A stretch of DNA of 64,000 nucleotides from Flavobacterium subsaxonicum WB 4.1-42 = DSM 21790 (GTDB taxonomy: Bacteria > Bacteroidota > Bacteroidia > Flavobacteriales > Flavobacteriaceae), in assembly GCF_000422725.1 (NCBI RefSeq), contig NZ_KE383909.1, positions 165,230 to 229,229 of the forward strand, read 5' to 3'. Positions 10,101 through 22,500 of the stretch are shown here, piece by piece. The translations under genes were made by a program, and so were the position numbers. The notes beneath the pieces were generated by a model, which did not search any database, was not told the DNA's origin, and worked only from the letters and a program-made list of their open reading frames with translations. Position 1 is the first letter of the stretch. Each line of letters begins with the position of its first letter.

Positions 10101-11330
10101 AAAGTTTGATGAAGGGGCAATAGCATCGGGTTTTCGAATTAACGAGTAGCCCTGGTAAACAGGTGTAACTCCCTGCCCGAACGGCACCTGAATATTATCT
10201 ATAACAACACCGTTCTTTTTTATTTTAAATTGGTCGTTATCATCGGGGCCCATATTAAAAAAGCTGAAAAATCCCTGCGGGGTAATATTGCAGGCATAAT
10301 TAATACCAGTTTTAATAAGGCGTGTTTGGTGTGGGGCAATATAACTATCCATTACAAATGAATTTGCAGGAGTAGTATCGCCAATATTATTATAGCGCTC
10401 TAATACATAGCTACCATCAAAAAAAACATTCTCATCTGTAGGGTTGTATAATTCTATGGCGCTATTGCCGTTTTGGTAGCCGCTGTAAATTTCAGAAATA
10501 TAGATCTCATCATTCCCGCAGTGCGAAACAAGGGGGTCAAAAATATCTTCAGCTACCGTTTGGCAGCCGTCATTTGCTATTACATAAATATCACTTCCGC
10601 CAAAGGTGCCTAAAGGTACAGTAGCATATATTTCGGTATCAGATATTATCGTAAAATCAGCCGGTACTTCTTCAAAAGTTATAGCCGTGGCTTCTGTAAA
10701 CCCGGTTCCATAAACTGTTATTACGGTGTTTTCCGGGGCTTCGGGTGGAGATACAGACGTTATTACTGCCGTGCTGCATAAAGGCGTTACACTGCCGTAA
10801 AATGCCAGGTTGTCTAACAACAATGTCCCTACACCCGTTGCACCTGTTGTAGTTATTATAATGCCAAAAGTTCCGGTAAGCCCCGATAAAGAAGGCGTAA
10901 TAGGGGTAATAGGTACAACTGTACCTATTGAAGATATCGTACCGCTTCCAAAAGGCACACCATCTATAGAAATTTCCCAGTTTACGGGGGCATTTCCGGT
11001 GCGCTTTATCCAAAAGCTAAAGTCGGTAATTTGCATTTCATAGCCAGGTGCCACCTCGGGAAATAATGCTATTACAGTACCACCCTGTGACGTATTAATT
11101 TGTGCTGCCTGTCCACTGGCTCCATTATTACTGGTCCACCAACTCATGCTATTTTGAAGGGGATACGATAAAATATTAGTGTCTAAAATGAGCGGGGTGC
11201 CATTATAGGCCGATGTCATGAACGGAACTGTACCGAAGTCCTGATAAAAAATCTGTGCGGTACTATTTTGCGATATCGTACACAAAAATAATAGTACTGC
11301 TACATAACGCCTAAATCCTATTTTTTTCAT
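7164..11330 (-). CDS. T9SS type B (gliding-motility-associated C-terminus) large secreted protein
   Basis: A 1388-residue secreted or cell-surface protein. It starts with a signal peptide (about residues 1-26, ending STAQ). Then come an IPT/TIG-like segment near residue 185, a lamin-tail-like (LTD) region at about 270-410 (DEIYISEIYSG...AIELYNP), and an Ig-like part. Next are seven repeats of about 78 residues with the signature YTYSINGQPYQ...FNNLSPGxYTITVKNxxGC. These resemble the repeats of the gliding adhesin SprB. The end (NYPRYFTPNGDNVADTW...DYWFTVVYKS) is the type B sorting domain used by T9SS. Its role is probably adhesive; no catalytic domain is visible. A TAnnTTTG-type box (TACTTTTG, 11365-11372 on the minus strand) lies 35 bp upstream of the start. 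Confidence 0.88.
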   Translation of the reverse strand: MKKIGFRRYVAVLLFLCTISQNSTAQIFYQDFGTVPFMTSAYNGTPLILDTNILSYPLQNSMSWWTSNNGASGQAAQINTSQGGTVIALFPEVAPGYEMQITDFSFWIKRTGNAPVNWEISIDGVPFGSGTISSIGTVVPITPITPSLSGLTGTFGIIITTTGATGVGTLLLDNLAFYGSVTPLCSTAVITSVSPPEAPENTVITVYGTGFTEATAITFEEVPADFTIISDTEIYATVPLGTFGGSDIYVIANDGCQTVAEDIFDPLVSHCGNDEIYISEIYSGYQNGNSAIELYNPTDENVFFDGSYVLERYNNIGDTTPANSFVMDSYIAPHQTRLIKTGINYACNITPQGFFSFFNMGPDDNDQFKIKKNGVVIDNIQVPFGQGVTPVYQGYSLIRKPDAIAPSSNFNSADWNAYSDETCTNLGIHSEIVPVVPSITQPQPITVCEGTPAVFTAQADGNASYTYQWKILSSTNSWTDVTNDGNYTGATTGTLTVLNPDQSFNNNQYYCAITSAVCNVVTNAVMLNIYGADVITANIVQPGCTALTGSITITSPLNPAYTYSVNGQPFQASPAFENLAPGPYTITLNNNTGCSPATQNFTIVEATVPPQPFGTPVQPQCSNETGSMVVNAPLGINYTYSINNSPYQSQASFTNLPAGEYIITVKNAEGCTDASQSYTISSPAAVPIPVAQITQPTCSTPASLTITYPIETGYTYSINNMPFQASPLFNNLTPNTYNVVIKNAQGCISAQVPYTITAPIAPAVPTIQITQPDCDTLMGSINVTSPVGPEYNYSINGSALQTATTFNNLSPGNYTITVTDAQGCTATSSMYALLIPAAPQTAVTQIIQPLCGSNQGSIIITAPLGPEYTYSIDGQPYQATTTFNSLSPGDYTVTVKNSNNCTSQSALLTINMIASVPLPIASVQQPTCIDPAGSITATYPVGPEYTYSLNGSTYQASPIFNNLLQGTYSITVKNLNSCTATTQDLIILDVAPPQQPNVQIIQPDCNTTLGSIVVNSPLGTGYTYSLDNIVFQSSPAFTDLSAANYTVTVRTIDGCTSTGNSIIINNAPVQAIPPSTITGPNGLCTGGTLQLENTTTGGQWSSNNTAIAQVDANGVVTGYSPGNVIITYTTGTVCTANAQKAITVYSLPSPHLNTLYYLCFNESDNTYYPIELTSGLTTNAYSFEWFKNNSLINIANGFLTTNQPGEYKLIATHLLSGCSTTLTTVVKTSPAPNASVTIGTDFNDRQTITVHTGPGQFEYSLDGSVYQDEPVFNNVTEGKHIVKVRDTNGCGAIELEVFVINYPRYFTPNGDNVADTWNLKGLSNQHNIIVYIFDRYSKLITTIKPYGAGWDGTFNGKPCPSSDYWFTVVYKSSDGSSKQFKSHFSLLR
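8130..9720 (-). repeat. Seven tandem SprB-like repeats inside the T9SS type B protein gene
   Basis: Seven units of about 78 codons, each with a Cys-containing start, a GSI-V-SPLGPEYTYS core and a YTITVKN-GCT end. They are more diverged from one another than the 66-aa repeats of the neighbouring SBBP protein, so they are probably older. Confidence 0.75.
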
Positions 11331-11364
11331 TGCGGTTGCAATCAGTTATAGTTAAATTAACGCG

Positions 11365-11372
11365 CAAAAGTA
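11365..11372 (-). promoter_or_regulatory. Candidate -7 box for the T9SS type B cargo gene
   Basis: TACTTTTG on the minus strand fits the Bacteroidota -7 consensus TAnnTTTG and lies 35 bp before the ATG at 11330. I see no clear TTG at -33, so this is a tentative call. Confidence 0.35.
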
Positions 11373-11498
11373 AGCGTTAAAAATTCATAAACTAATTTTT
11401 ATCAGGGTTTTATAAACATATGGTATCAATTTTACGGACTTTCCGCACTTAACATTTCTTTAACATTTTAACTTAATGAAATGTTAATTTTTTAAGTC

Positions 11499-11506
11499 TA
11501 TGTTTG
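11499..11506 (+). promoter_or_regulatory. Candidate -7 box for the 11576 gene
   Basis: TATGTTTG matches TAnnTTTG about 70 bp before the start codon. Just upstream, 11462-11485 contains the dyad AACATTT-N10-AAATGTT, a possible regulator site. No good -33 TTG is visible. Confidence 0.35.
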
Positions 11507-11575
11507 CGCCCTTAAACAAAGGGCTATCCCCATCGCCTGAAGTTTTAATTACTATAATTATATTCCCCCAAATAC

Positions 11576-13465
11576 ATGCTAAAAAAATATTTAGTTACCA
11601 TTGCTATGTTTACCATCTTGTCCAATTATGCACAAATTCCGGGTAATGTAGCCGGACATAGTTTATGGCTTGAGTCTTCTGTTATTAAAGCTTCGAAGGG
11701 TAAAAAAGGAAAAATGGGGGTAGAAAATTTATCTGCTGCTAATTTTAATTTTAATCCGGTATTAAACGCGTCCGATTTAACGGTAAGCACTTTTAAAAAT
11801 GTTGTTACCAACCAATATTCTTTTTTTGCGGTTTTTAAATCTGATACCGACGATGAAAATTTGATAGTATCCCTAAAAAAAGGCAAAAGCAAGATATTGG
11901 TAACCAATAAAGAGGTATTGACCGATAACGAACTGACATATAAAAAGGTAGATTCAAAAAAAGGCATCATCATTAGTTATTTATCATCGATACACCGCGA
12001 AGGCAAAAAAAATAATATCATAACGATAGAAGATTTTTATAAGGGAGATACGGCAGGCAACCAGCAATTGATGGAAGTTATTTACTACCCAAGGATCCTC
12101 ACGGCTATAGAACGCATGCAGGTTGAAACGTACCTTTCTATAAAATACGGACTGTCAATTGTGGGGGAGTTTAACTACACTAATTCGCAAAATGACACGA
12201 TATGGAGTTTTAAAAAGAATAAAATCTACAATGGCAGGGTAACAGGCATTGGCCGTGATGATGCGCTTAACCTTTATCAAAAACAATCGGGCAACGCACA
12301 AAAAGATGGGATATACATCGGATTAGGTAGTGTAGACACCACTAACGCCACAAATAAAAATACATTTAAGGATAAAACTTTTCTTTTATGGGGGGATAAC
12401 GATGGAGGTACTCAATTTACAGCCGACAACAAAAATAAAGGCCTGCAGATCATGAAGCGTACCTGGAAAATGCAGGTTGCAAAAGAAGCCATCCATGACA
12501 GTATTTTAACCCAAATACGAATAAATAAAAAAGAAATAGGCCTTGTTAGCGAACCGGGAATGGTCCTTTGGCTTGCTGTCAATCAAGAGCCGGGCACTAA
12601 GTTTGACTATACCCAGGCAATAAATACTAAGCAATCATCGGAAGATGCCGAATATATTTATTTTGACAATATAGTTTGGGATAACGATGGTAACGGATCT
12701 GACCTGTTCACATTTATTAAAGGCCCGGATTTCTTTTTTACACATGATGCAATATCCAATTGCAGCTTTGATAATCCCGGTAGTATAGCCTTAGTTATGT
12801 CTGGCGGTAAAACACCGTATACAATAGTTCTGCATTCGGGTGCAGGTAGTCAAAAATATGTTACCAGCGATGTAAAGTATTTAATAAAAAACTTAATACA
12901 GGGCAGCTACACAATAAATGTAACTGATAGCAATACTATTACAAAAAGCAGCACAACTATAATTAATGCACCTGATGGTATTAAAATGTCGTTAAGCCCG
13001 GTATGGCAACTTGATGCCGTTAACCAGGTGCAAATTGTACCGGAATATAACCAGGAACAGCAAAAAATAAATAGCTATGAGTGGAGGCAAAATGGAAGGA
13101 TAGTAGCAGCAACCAAGAATTTTACCGCCACTGAGGCAGATAGCTATACCCTAACTGTGGCTACTGATAGCGGATGCAGCAGGGAATTTTCTTTTACTGT
13201 TAACCCTAACAACCTTATCTCAGGGTGGAGGATTTATCCTAACCCGGCTAAAAGCTCGCAGCCCTTTAATGTACAGTTTAACCTCGAGAAAGAATCGCGG
13301 GTTAACCTTCGGATAAATTCTGTCGAAGGTAAGCTTTATGCAGATAAAGACCTTGGTACAATTAAAGAATATACTTATAGTGATACATTAATTACATCGG
13401 GCACTTACCTGTTAACCATTACCATAAATGGCATACCGCAGGTAGCCAAACTTATCATCCATTAA
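11576..13465 (+). CDS. T9SS type A secreted protein of unknown function
   Basis: A 629-residue protein with an N-terminal signal peptide (about residues 1-19, ending NYAQ). The middle region contains YYPRILTAIERMQVETYLSI and GIGRDD segments, which recur in flavobacterial LamG/concanavalin-like secreted proteins. The C-terminus is a T9SS type A sorting domain (WRIYPNPAKSS...GTYLLTITING). A region around residues 390-460 looks like an SprB-type repeat (GSYTINVTDSNT). It sits 37 bp upstream of the giant RHS gene in the same orientation and is likely co-transcribed with it. A partnership in presenting or exporting the RHS protein is inference. Confidence 0.75.
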   Translation: MLKKYLVTIAMFTILSNYAQIPGNVAGHSLWLESSVIKASKGKKGKMGVENLSAANFNFNPVLNASDLTVSTFKNVVTNQYSFFAVFKSDTDDENLIVSLKKGKSKILVTNKEVLTDNELTYKKVDSKKGIIISYLSSIHREGKKNNIITIEDFYKGDTAGNQQLMEVIYYPRILTAIERMQVETYLSIKYGLSIVGEFNYTNSQNDTIWSFKKNKIYNGRVTGIGRDDALNLYQKQSGNAQKDGIYIGLGSVDTTNATNKNTFKDKTFLLWGDNDGGTQFTADNKNKGLQIMKRTWKMQVAKEAIHDSILTQIRINKKEIGLVSEPGMVLWLAVNQEPGTKFDYTQAINTKQSSEDAEYIYFDNIVWDNDGNGSDLFTFIKGPDFFFTHDAISNCSFDNPGSIALVMSGGKTPYTIVLHSGAGSQKYVTSDVKYLIKNLIQGSYTINVTDSNTITKSSTTIINAPDGIKMSLSPVWQLDAVNQVQIVPEYNQEQQKINSYEWRQNGRIVAATKNFTATEADSYTLTVATDSGCSREFSFTVNPNNLISGWRIYPNPAKSSQPFNVQFNLEKESRVNLRINSVEGKLYADKDLGTIKEYTYSDTLITSGTYLLTITINGIPQVAKLIIH

Positions 13466-13502
13466 TTTCCGCCATTTACAATATATAAATACCTACCGTA
13501 TT

Positions 13503-16500
13503 ATGGGCCATATAAATAGCCATTTAAAACCTAACAAGCGTTTTGTTGGGATTATACATCACGTTGTATTAATAGCTATGTTGCATAGCACATTTGTAGC
13601 TCCTGCACAAGGAATTATAAATGCTTACCTTAACAAACAACAAGGACTTACTTATCAGGGTTCTTACTTAAATAAAAGTAATAATCTTACAGATAGTGCC
13701 GCGGGCATGCAAAATTTGGGTATTACTACAGGCGCATTAGTTAATGTAAAGCCGGCAAAGGCACCCCTGCATTTTCCTGGTAAATATGTTAACACTGCAG
13801 GCAGGGTAATCGCAACTGCCGATATAGATGAAGGTATTATAGGGGTTTCTGAAGATAAACCAATTGATAACCCTTCGGATAACCTTTTTAAATTAAACAT
13901 ACCTTTTATTCCAGAAGGGTCGCGGGCATATCTAACATACGATGTATACGGAGTAAGCGCTCACAGCAGTGTGGCAAGAAGCATCAACCAGCGTTTTTCT
14001 ACCGGTGGTTATCTGGTTAAAAATCAAAAAGGCTGGTCGGCTCAAAAAGAAGAGTTGGATGCCGCCTGGTTAAAGCAGGGTAATAATACAGTACTGTTTA
14101 CCATACCGGAAGGGGCAGGTTACCAATACAAGGTAAAGAACCTTAATATAGTTATTGAAAAAGGCAGCGCCAACAACTTGCTGGTAGTAGATAATGAGGC
14201 CGTTACTCTTACAAAAGAAAATAGAGTATATATTAAGGGCTTTGTAAGGCAGGCCGGACAGAACCTTAAAGTTTTTGCGGGTAGCCAGGCTATTGAAGTT
14301 AACAATGGAGAATTTGAAGGGTTTATTACCCTTACAGAAGATATAAAGCGTAGTAAAATAGTTGCTATACAGGCAACAGACAATACCGGCTTTTTAGGGC
14401 AGGAGCTAATTATGCTGGATACAATGCTTGAGGCAGACCATCTGTTTTCAATCGAAAAGAAGCAGATACAGGCCAATAAATTTTTCGCAGCTAAAACTGC
14501 GGGGTCATTAGAGATATACGGCGCATCAATAGCTATAAGCGATAGTGCACTAATACAGGACAACCAGATATCAATTACAAGGTTAAGGCCTATTGATGTA
14601 GCCCCAATGGAATCTGGGGTTACCAATGTTACTAAAGGCGGCAAAGCATACCGTTTTCTGCCCGATGGTACTACCTTTGCTAAGCCGGTAAATATAACAC
14701 TTGCTTATGATACGTTATTATTACCTACGGGATATACTGCCCGGGATATAAAAACCTACTTTTTTGATACGCAAACCAAACAATGGAAAGAGGTTAAAAA
14801 AGAGGGTGAAGATGTTAAAAACCACACAATAACGTCTCAAACCACCCATTTTACAGATTATATAAATGGTATTATCCAGTCGCCGGAAAGCCCTGAAGCA
14901 ACTGCTTTTATGCCAACGATGATGAGTGATATCAAGGCTGCAGATCCATCTGCTGAGATGACATTAATAAGTCCGCCACAGGCATCACAAACGGGTGACG
15001 CCAACATATCGTACCCAATAAAAATACCATCAGGCAGGAACGGCATTCAGCCCGACCTTACGCTTACCTATAATAGTAATGGCAACAATGGCTGGCTTGG
15101 TTTAGGGTGGGATATCAGTGCTCCCGCTATTACCATAGACACCCGCTGGGGTGTGCCGCTGCACGACCCTGTTAACGAAAGCGAGATATATTCTTTAAAT
15201 GGCGGCCAGTTGATGTATCCTAACGGATACCTGCCGCACCGCCATCAGGGTACCGCGTATTCTACAACCCCACAAGCCAGGAATACCAGTGGTGCTAAAC
15301 TATTTACATCGAGAAGGGAAGGAAGCTTTGCAAAGATTGAAAGGCTTGGTGCAAACCCTACTAACTATTATTGGAAAGTAACGGGTACCGATGGTACTAT
15401 AAGCTGGTATGGTGGTAAGGCAGAAGGAGATATTAACACAGGAAACGCTGTAATAAAAGATGAAGCAGGAAGGGTAGTGCACTGGGCATTATACATGGTA
15501 GAAGATGTGTTTGGCAATACTATGAAATACACTTATACAGCTCCGGTATTTACTGCTACAGCAACTGCTTATCCTACTTTGGCTGGAAGTAAAGCTTTTT
15601 ATCTTGATAATATCCAATATTCAGGATACAATGATGTTAATTACATGTATAGTGCAGTTTTTACCCGAAATAGCACGGTTAGGCCAGATGTTACTGTTGA
15701 TGCCCGTTTAGGTGTTAGGCTTGCCAATCCAAATTTGTTAACTAAAATAGCGATTAAATATCAAAGTACAGTTGTAAGAAATTATGCATTTTTATACGGT
15801 GCGGGACATTTTAATAAAACAATTTTAACTTCTGTAGCAGAACAAAATGGGAGTGGTGTAGAGTTTTACAAACATACGTTTTCTTATTATAATGATATAG
15901 TAAATGGCAATAATGGTAATTTGTTCAGGGCAGCTGTACCTATAACACTGCCCTCTGTAAATGCGGATTACGCTTTAGGCCTGGGGGATGATGATTTGCT
16001 TAAAGCCTCAAAAATTAATACTTCGCAAAGTATAGAAACAGGTTTCTCTGTTAAGCCTACAGTAGGTGTAGAAGTTAGACCGGGAGTATATAGCTCCAAA
16101 ATTAATGGAACACTTTTGGTTGGCGCCCCATTTGGAGAGAGTACCGTTAAGACTAAGGGTAAAGTTACCCTTGCAGATATTGACGGGGATGGCATTGATG
16201 ACATAGTGTATAAAAGTTCAGACGGGTTAAAGTACTATCCGGGCCTGGTAAATTTATCCGGAACTGGCGACTATTTAGTAAATTCGTTTGCCACAGAGTC
16301 TAAATCGATACATAATATTAGCGATTACTCCTCAAGCAAATCGTACACTAAAACTGTTTTTGGCGAGTCGTGGGATGTTTCATTTCTGAAATTTTTTGCA
16401 GGTAAACAACGTACAAAAACAAAAACCGAAACAAAAGTATATGCTACAGATGCCAATAACGATGGGTTGCTGGATATAGTAGTAAATGGTATTGTACACT

Positions 16501-19500
16501 TTAACCATATAGACCTTACTACTAACGAGCCCACTTTTACAACAGCCAGTAATGTAACGCCTAATATGGTAATTACAGGTGTTGGGCCTGTTGGCGAACC
16601 CCAACCTACCCCCGAAGAACAGGAAGAAGATAGCCAGCAACAGGATTTTAATGATGATTACGATGTTGTAAGAGTATGGATAGCGCCAACTTCAGGGAAA
16701 ATTCAAATAAAAAATAAAATAACCAACCTGGGCCCTGGGCAGGCACTATTTTCAATACAAAAGCAGTTTGAAGGGCATAGCTGCGAAGTTTTTTCGCAGG
16801 TAATTTCCACCGTACTGGATAATACTATTACATTAAATGGCGTTAATTGCGATCCGCAGCAAGTGCCATTAAAAGTTAACCAGGGCGAAAAAATTTATTT
16901 CAGGTTTCATAAAAATGCCTCGGGCTCAAACCCAAAATTTGATGCTGACCATTATATAGAATATCTTGCAATAGATACACCCTATCCATCACCATTTCCT
17001 AATCAGGGTGTAGAAAACTACAGTAACAGCTTTATAGCTTCTAAAGATGTGTCGGTAGAAATTCCGGCAAACGGAACGGTAAATATCACATGGAACAGTT
17101 TTCAGACAACTTTTAACGTGGATGAAGTCCGTTACCGTATATATAAAAAAACGGTTGATGCACAGGGCAATATAACCGAAAATTTAATTTATCCTCCGGA
17201 AAGTAACCTGAGCATAGGTGTATGCCCACAATATACACCTACTACAATTAGTCCTATAACTTCACTAAGTAATATTAGTGTTGCCGAAGGTACTTCATTC
17301 CGGTTCGAGGTATGGTCTGACACCAATGTAATTACAAGTGGCACTGCATATTACTTAGCTGGATTAATTGGCTGGTGGAGGCCAAAGGTAATTTACTCTG
17401 CAGCATCTAATAGCGGAGCAGAGTCTTTCGAGTCTTACGGTGTACCCAAACACAGTATTTACAGGACTGAAGACTATAAAGGTAACTACAAATTAATGCC
17501 TGCGGCAACAGACCCGACATTTCCTACCTGGTCTACTGTTGCGGCAAACCAAGCTTATAACGTTAAACCTAATATAGAAATTACTGGAGGCTATATAACC
17601 CCGAATGATAATGCTTCATTTTTGTTCGCTGTAAAAAATGCTTCGGGTAATGTGATTGGTAAAAGAGAAGTTATCATAGAAGATGGAGAGATTAGCCTTT
17701 CTAATACTACTCCTATTGTTTTATGCTCAAGTTGCAGTGTCAATTTACAAGCAGAATACAAATTTGAGTATTATGTCCAAGAATCTAATATTGAAGTATT
17801 TAAAAAATATCAGCAGGCAGTGACTTATAGAACGGCTATCGTTGGCTATGCTTCAAGTCCTTCAAATACTAACAAAACCGCAGCTGTATCAGTTTACTAT
17901 GATGATTATAAATATTTAGGACCACTATTAAATAACTGGGGGCAATTTTTATATAACGACCATTATGATACCGACAATAATACTCCTGTAGGAACAGGTG
18001 GTAAACTTATCAGTGAATCTATTGTTGCAGCACCGTTTGCAAGTATTAGTGCTATAAGCAGCCCGCTTTTAGTAACAGGCTGCGCCGCAGCAGAAAATTA
18101 CCAGGAGTGTATGGAAGACGAACTGGAAAATGCCTTAAATATACCTGAAGAAGGTACAAATTTTGAGAGTTTTGATACTGATGGGCTAATTAACAATATC
18201 CAGGGCTTAACAACTGATTTTCAGTTTGACCTGCCCTTGTTGGCTATGGAGCCCTACATTCCTGATGGCAATTTATTTAATGATAAATGGAGCGGCTTCT
18301 ATAACAGTCAATATTCTTCATCTATTTTTGTCAGGGCAGGCAGCGTTGAGGAAATAGACTCCAGTGGCGGCTCATCATCAGGTGGCAGCGGGCTAAATTA
18401 CGCGCCACTGGGCGAAACCGATGAACCGGAACCCTTAGCAGCTAATGCTACAACCGGTATGACGGCCATTACTAAAATACATAAAAACTCTAATAGGAGC
18501 AATAATATAGCCTGGGGGCCCATTGGGCATAGCACCAGCCAAAGTTCTTATAGTAATACCATTACTGATTTTGCAGATATTAATGGCGATGGTTACCCGG
18601 ATATTTTAACATCGGATGCTTTACAAAAAACCAGCAGGACAGGTGGGCTCTTAACGTCATCGGGCAATACATTGTCCGGGCATGTTGTCCAAAAATTATC
18701 TGATTATTCAGGCTCGGCCCTTTCACGTACATTTTTAAATCCGTCTCAAAAAGAAGCGGACGGTGTATATGATGACGTTGTTCACAATGGTAATAGTGTA
18801 AGCAGCTCAGTTACAGAAACGGCCACTACATCTACATCTTTAAACGGTTCTGCTACTGTATCTGCGCACACTACAAGTGGTGGTGGCGTAAAAATGGCAG
18901 CATCGGCAAGTGCTTCTTACGGAGCGTATTCTGCCAGGATAGGTATAGATAATAACCTTGATGGACAGGATAAGGTAACTGCCTACTGGATGGATATGAA
19001 TGGTGATGGCCTGCCAGACAGGGTAAGTAAAATAACATCAGGATATATTGTTGAGTTAAATAAGGGCCAAAATGTTTTTAATGGTGCTAATAACGACATA
19101 GATAACCCTAACGACAATATTTACGGCTTTAATCAATTAGATGGTGAGGTCACATCGCCTGTACCTAACGGCACAAGCGGCGGTTTTACGTATGGTGGCA
19201 ACCTTATTCCCAGTGGTATTATTAGCGGAAGCGTAACTGTTGGCTATAGTGTTAACGGAGGTGATAGTGATGTAACTTTTGCCGATATAAATGGTGATGG
19301 CCTTGTAGACAGGATTGAAGGAAATAATGTGAAGTATAATACAGGTGTTGGTTTTGGTAGTAATGTAGCACTTACCGCTGTTGGCACATCGCCAAATTTA
19401 TCATCGGATTCCCGTAGCCATGCATTGGCAATTAACGGTAATATTGGTGCTTTTTATGGATTTCCAGTATGTTGTTATTTTGCGCCATTAGTTTGGATTA

Positions 19501-22500
19501 AGGGTGGCCTTACTTTTGATGCCTTTTCGAATATCAACCTGGGGCAAACCAAAAAAATATTTAAAGATTTAAATGGAGATGGCTTTGTCGATTTTATGAC
19601 TTATAGTGATGATGGTGCTGTAAATGTAAACTACTCGGCTATTGGGCGTACCAACATGCTTAAAGATGTAACCAACCCAATTGGTGGTAAATTTACTTTA
19701 GATTACGAGGCAAGCGCCAAAACCTATGGTAACCCCAATACCAAATGGGTCATGAAAAATGTTGTGGTAGCAGATGGTTACAATAAGGTAAACGATGGGG
19801 CTGACAGTTATGTAACCAGCTTCGCTTATGAGAACGGTTACTATGATCGTAGGGAACGTTCGTTCTATGGGTTTGAGACTGTAAAGACTCTTCATAATAA
19901 TTCACTTGCAAGTATAGATGGTCCCGGTGTTTACCGCACAAATGTGGCTAAGTATTACAACCAAAGTTATTACTTAAACGGCCTTTTAAAAGAATCATAC
20001 GTGCTTAAGGGTAACGATGAGAATGCTGTTTTTTCTAAGACGGTAAATACATATGCTATAAAGCAAATGAATGGTAGCGTAATAGACCTTACTACTGTTG
20101 TGCCCCTTACATTTGACACCGGTGGTACCGAAGGGCGTAAAAGTGCTATAGCATTACTAACAGAAACCAATAGCTATATATATGAGTTGGGTACAACACC
20201 ATTGGTTACCACAACACAATTGCAGTATGATAACCTGGGCAGGGTAACCAAATACCTTTATTTGGGTAATCCAACTGTTACTACAGATAATTATACTACA
20301 GAAATAGATTATCATACGGCTACAGCTACTATGTTAACCCGCAACCTTATTGCTATACCTAAAGAGATAAGGGTTAAGGATAATAGTAGCGTTTTAAAAC
20401 GCAGGAGGACAACCACAATACTTAATGAAAATACAGGTACAATAGGCAGTATAGCGGCACTAATATCTGGAACCACGGTAACAGCTATAACACAAATGAC
20501 TTATGATGTATATGGCAACCTGGCAAGTGTTACCCTGCCTCCAAATGATAGTTCGCCGGCGCAATCTATGGTGTACCAATACGTTTATGATGCTGCGCTA
20601 AATAAATATCTGGTAAGTGTTTCAGATTCTTATGGAAATACTTCATCATCAACTTACGACGCTAAATACGATAAATTACTTACCGAAACGGACAACGCTG
20701 GCAATATTGTTGTGAGGACTTACGATACCAACGGCAGGCTTTTAACGGTTAAAGGCCCTAAAGAAGCAGCCAGCGGTGCTGCCTATACAATAAAAATGCA
20801 GTACTATCCTAAGTATGCAAACCTAAGTGGTGTAGTATCCATAACCCAGGCTAATTTTACACCTGTAGCGGTAACATCGCATTACGATGTTCAAAACCCT
20901 ACTAACGACATTCAGACTTATACGTTTATAGATGGTTTAGCCCGTGTAATACAGGTTAAAAAAGACATAATGTTAACATCGGAATCTATGTCTGTTTCAG
21001 GTAAAGCCTATTATGATGATTTTGGACGTGCAATAATACAGTACCATCCTTATTACGAAGCAAAGCTTGCAACAACAAACTTTATAGTGAACGAGTATGC
21101 TTCGCCAAACCATTCATCTGTAAAGTATGATGAAACCGACAGGGTAGTAAAAACAACCGACCCCGATGGCAATATTGCAACAACCGAGTTTAGTGTAGAT
21201 GCCAGTACAGGCTTGCACAAAACAAAATCTACAGTAAGCCAGACTAATACAGCAAATGTTATTAATGAGGTGTATACAGACGTTAACGGCAGAACTACTA
21301 AAACAAATAATGTTTTAGCAGGTACAAGCGGCTCTACTGATTTAAATACATTATTGACCTATAATTCTATTGGCGAGCTGGTATCGTACAAAGATGCAGC
21401 AAACGTTACAACGTCGTACCTATATGATCTTTTAGGAAGAAAAACACAGCTTACTCATTTAGATAATGGTATTACTAAATATACGTATGACAAGGCAGGT
21501 AACCTAACAAAAATTCAGACAGCAAAGCTGGCTGCCAATACGGCTATACCGGTAGCCGACAGGTTTATTAAATATAATTACTTTTATAACCGCCCAACGC
21601 AAATACTTTATCCTGCTACAGGAACCACGGCAAATATTGCAACCGTTAATTATACCTACGGTACAACGGGTAATAACAAGAACAGGCTGGTATCTCAAAC
21701 CGATGCCACAGGGCAGCAGCTTTTTGAATACGGCAATATGGGAGAGATAATACACAATACCAGAACTGTTGTGGGGCCTAATATACCTACCCGAACCTTT
21801 GATACTTATTTTACTTATGATAGCTGGAACAGGGTGCGTTCTATGCAATATCCGGATGGAGAAATAGTAAATTATGCTTACGATTTAGGGGGTAACCTTT
21901 TTAGCATGATAGGAAAAATACAGGGGCAAAATTATTCGTACATTAAAGAAATTAAATACGACCATTACGAGCAACGCACATCTTTATTATATGGTAATGG
22001 TACATATACAACATATACTTACGATGAGCCTATGCGTAGGCTACAAACAATGACTGCCATGGCAAATACAAAAATGTTCGACAATACGTATACTTACGAT
22101 AGGGTGGGCAACGTAACGAGTGTTAATAATGCGGCAACCTATAACAGTTTAAATCAGTTAGGAGGCAGTACTACTAACACCTATACCTACGATAATTTAA
22201 ACAGGTTAACAAGTTCGCAGGGCAGCTTTACAGGCCATTCTGGACAAACAGCCAATAATAACGATGCTAATGCAAGTTATACACTGGCCATGACGTATAA
22301 TACAACCCATGGCATAGCTACCAAACAGCAAAGTCATTTAAAAAATGGACAATCCTTTGCGGCAAATACCTATAATAATATATACACGTATGTAAGTGGT
22401 ACACACAAGCTGCAAAAAGCCACAAAAAGCGGTACGACAATAGCCGAGAATTATACCTACGATGCCAACGGTAATATGCTTAAAAAAACCAACACAAGCG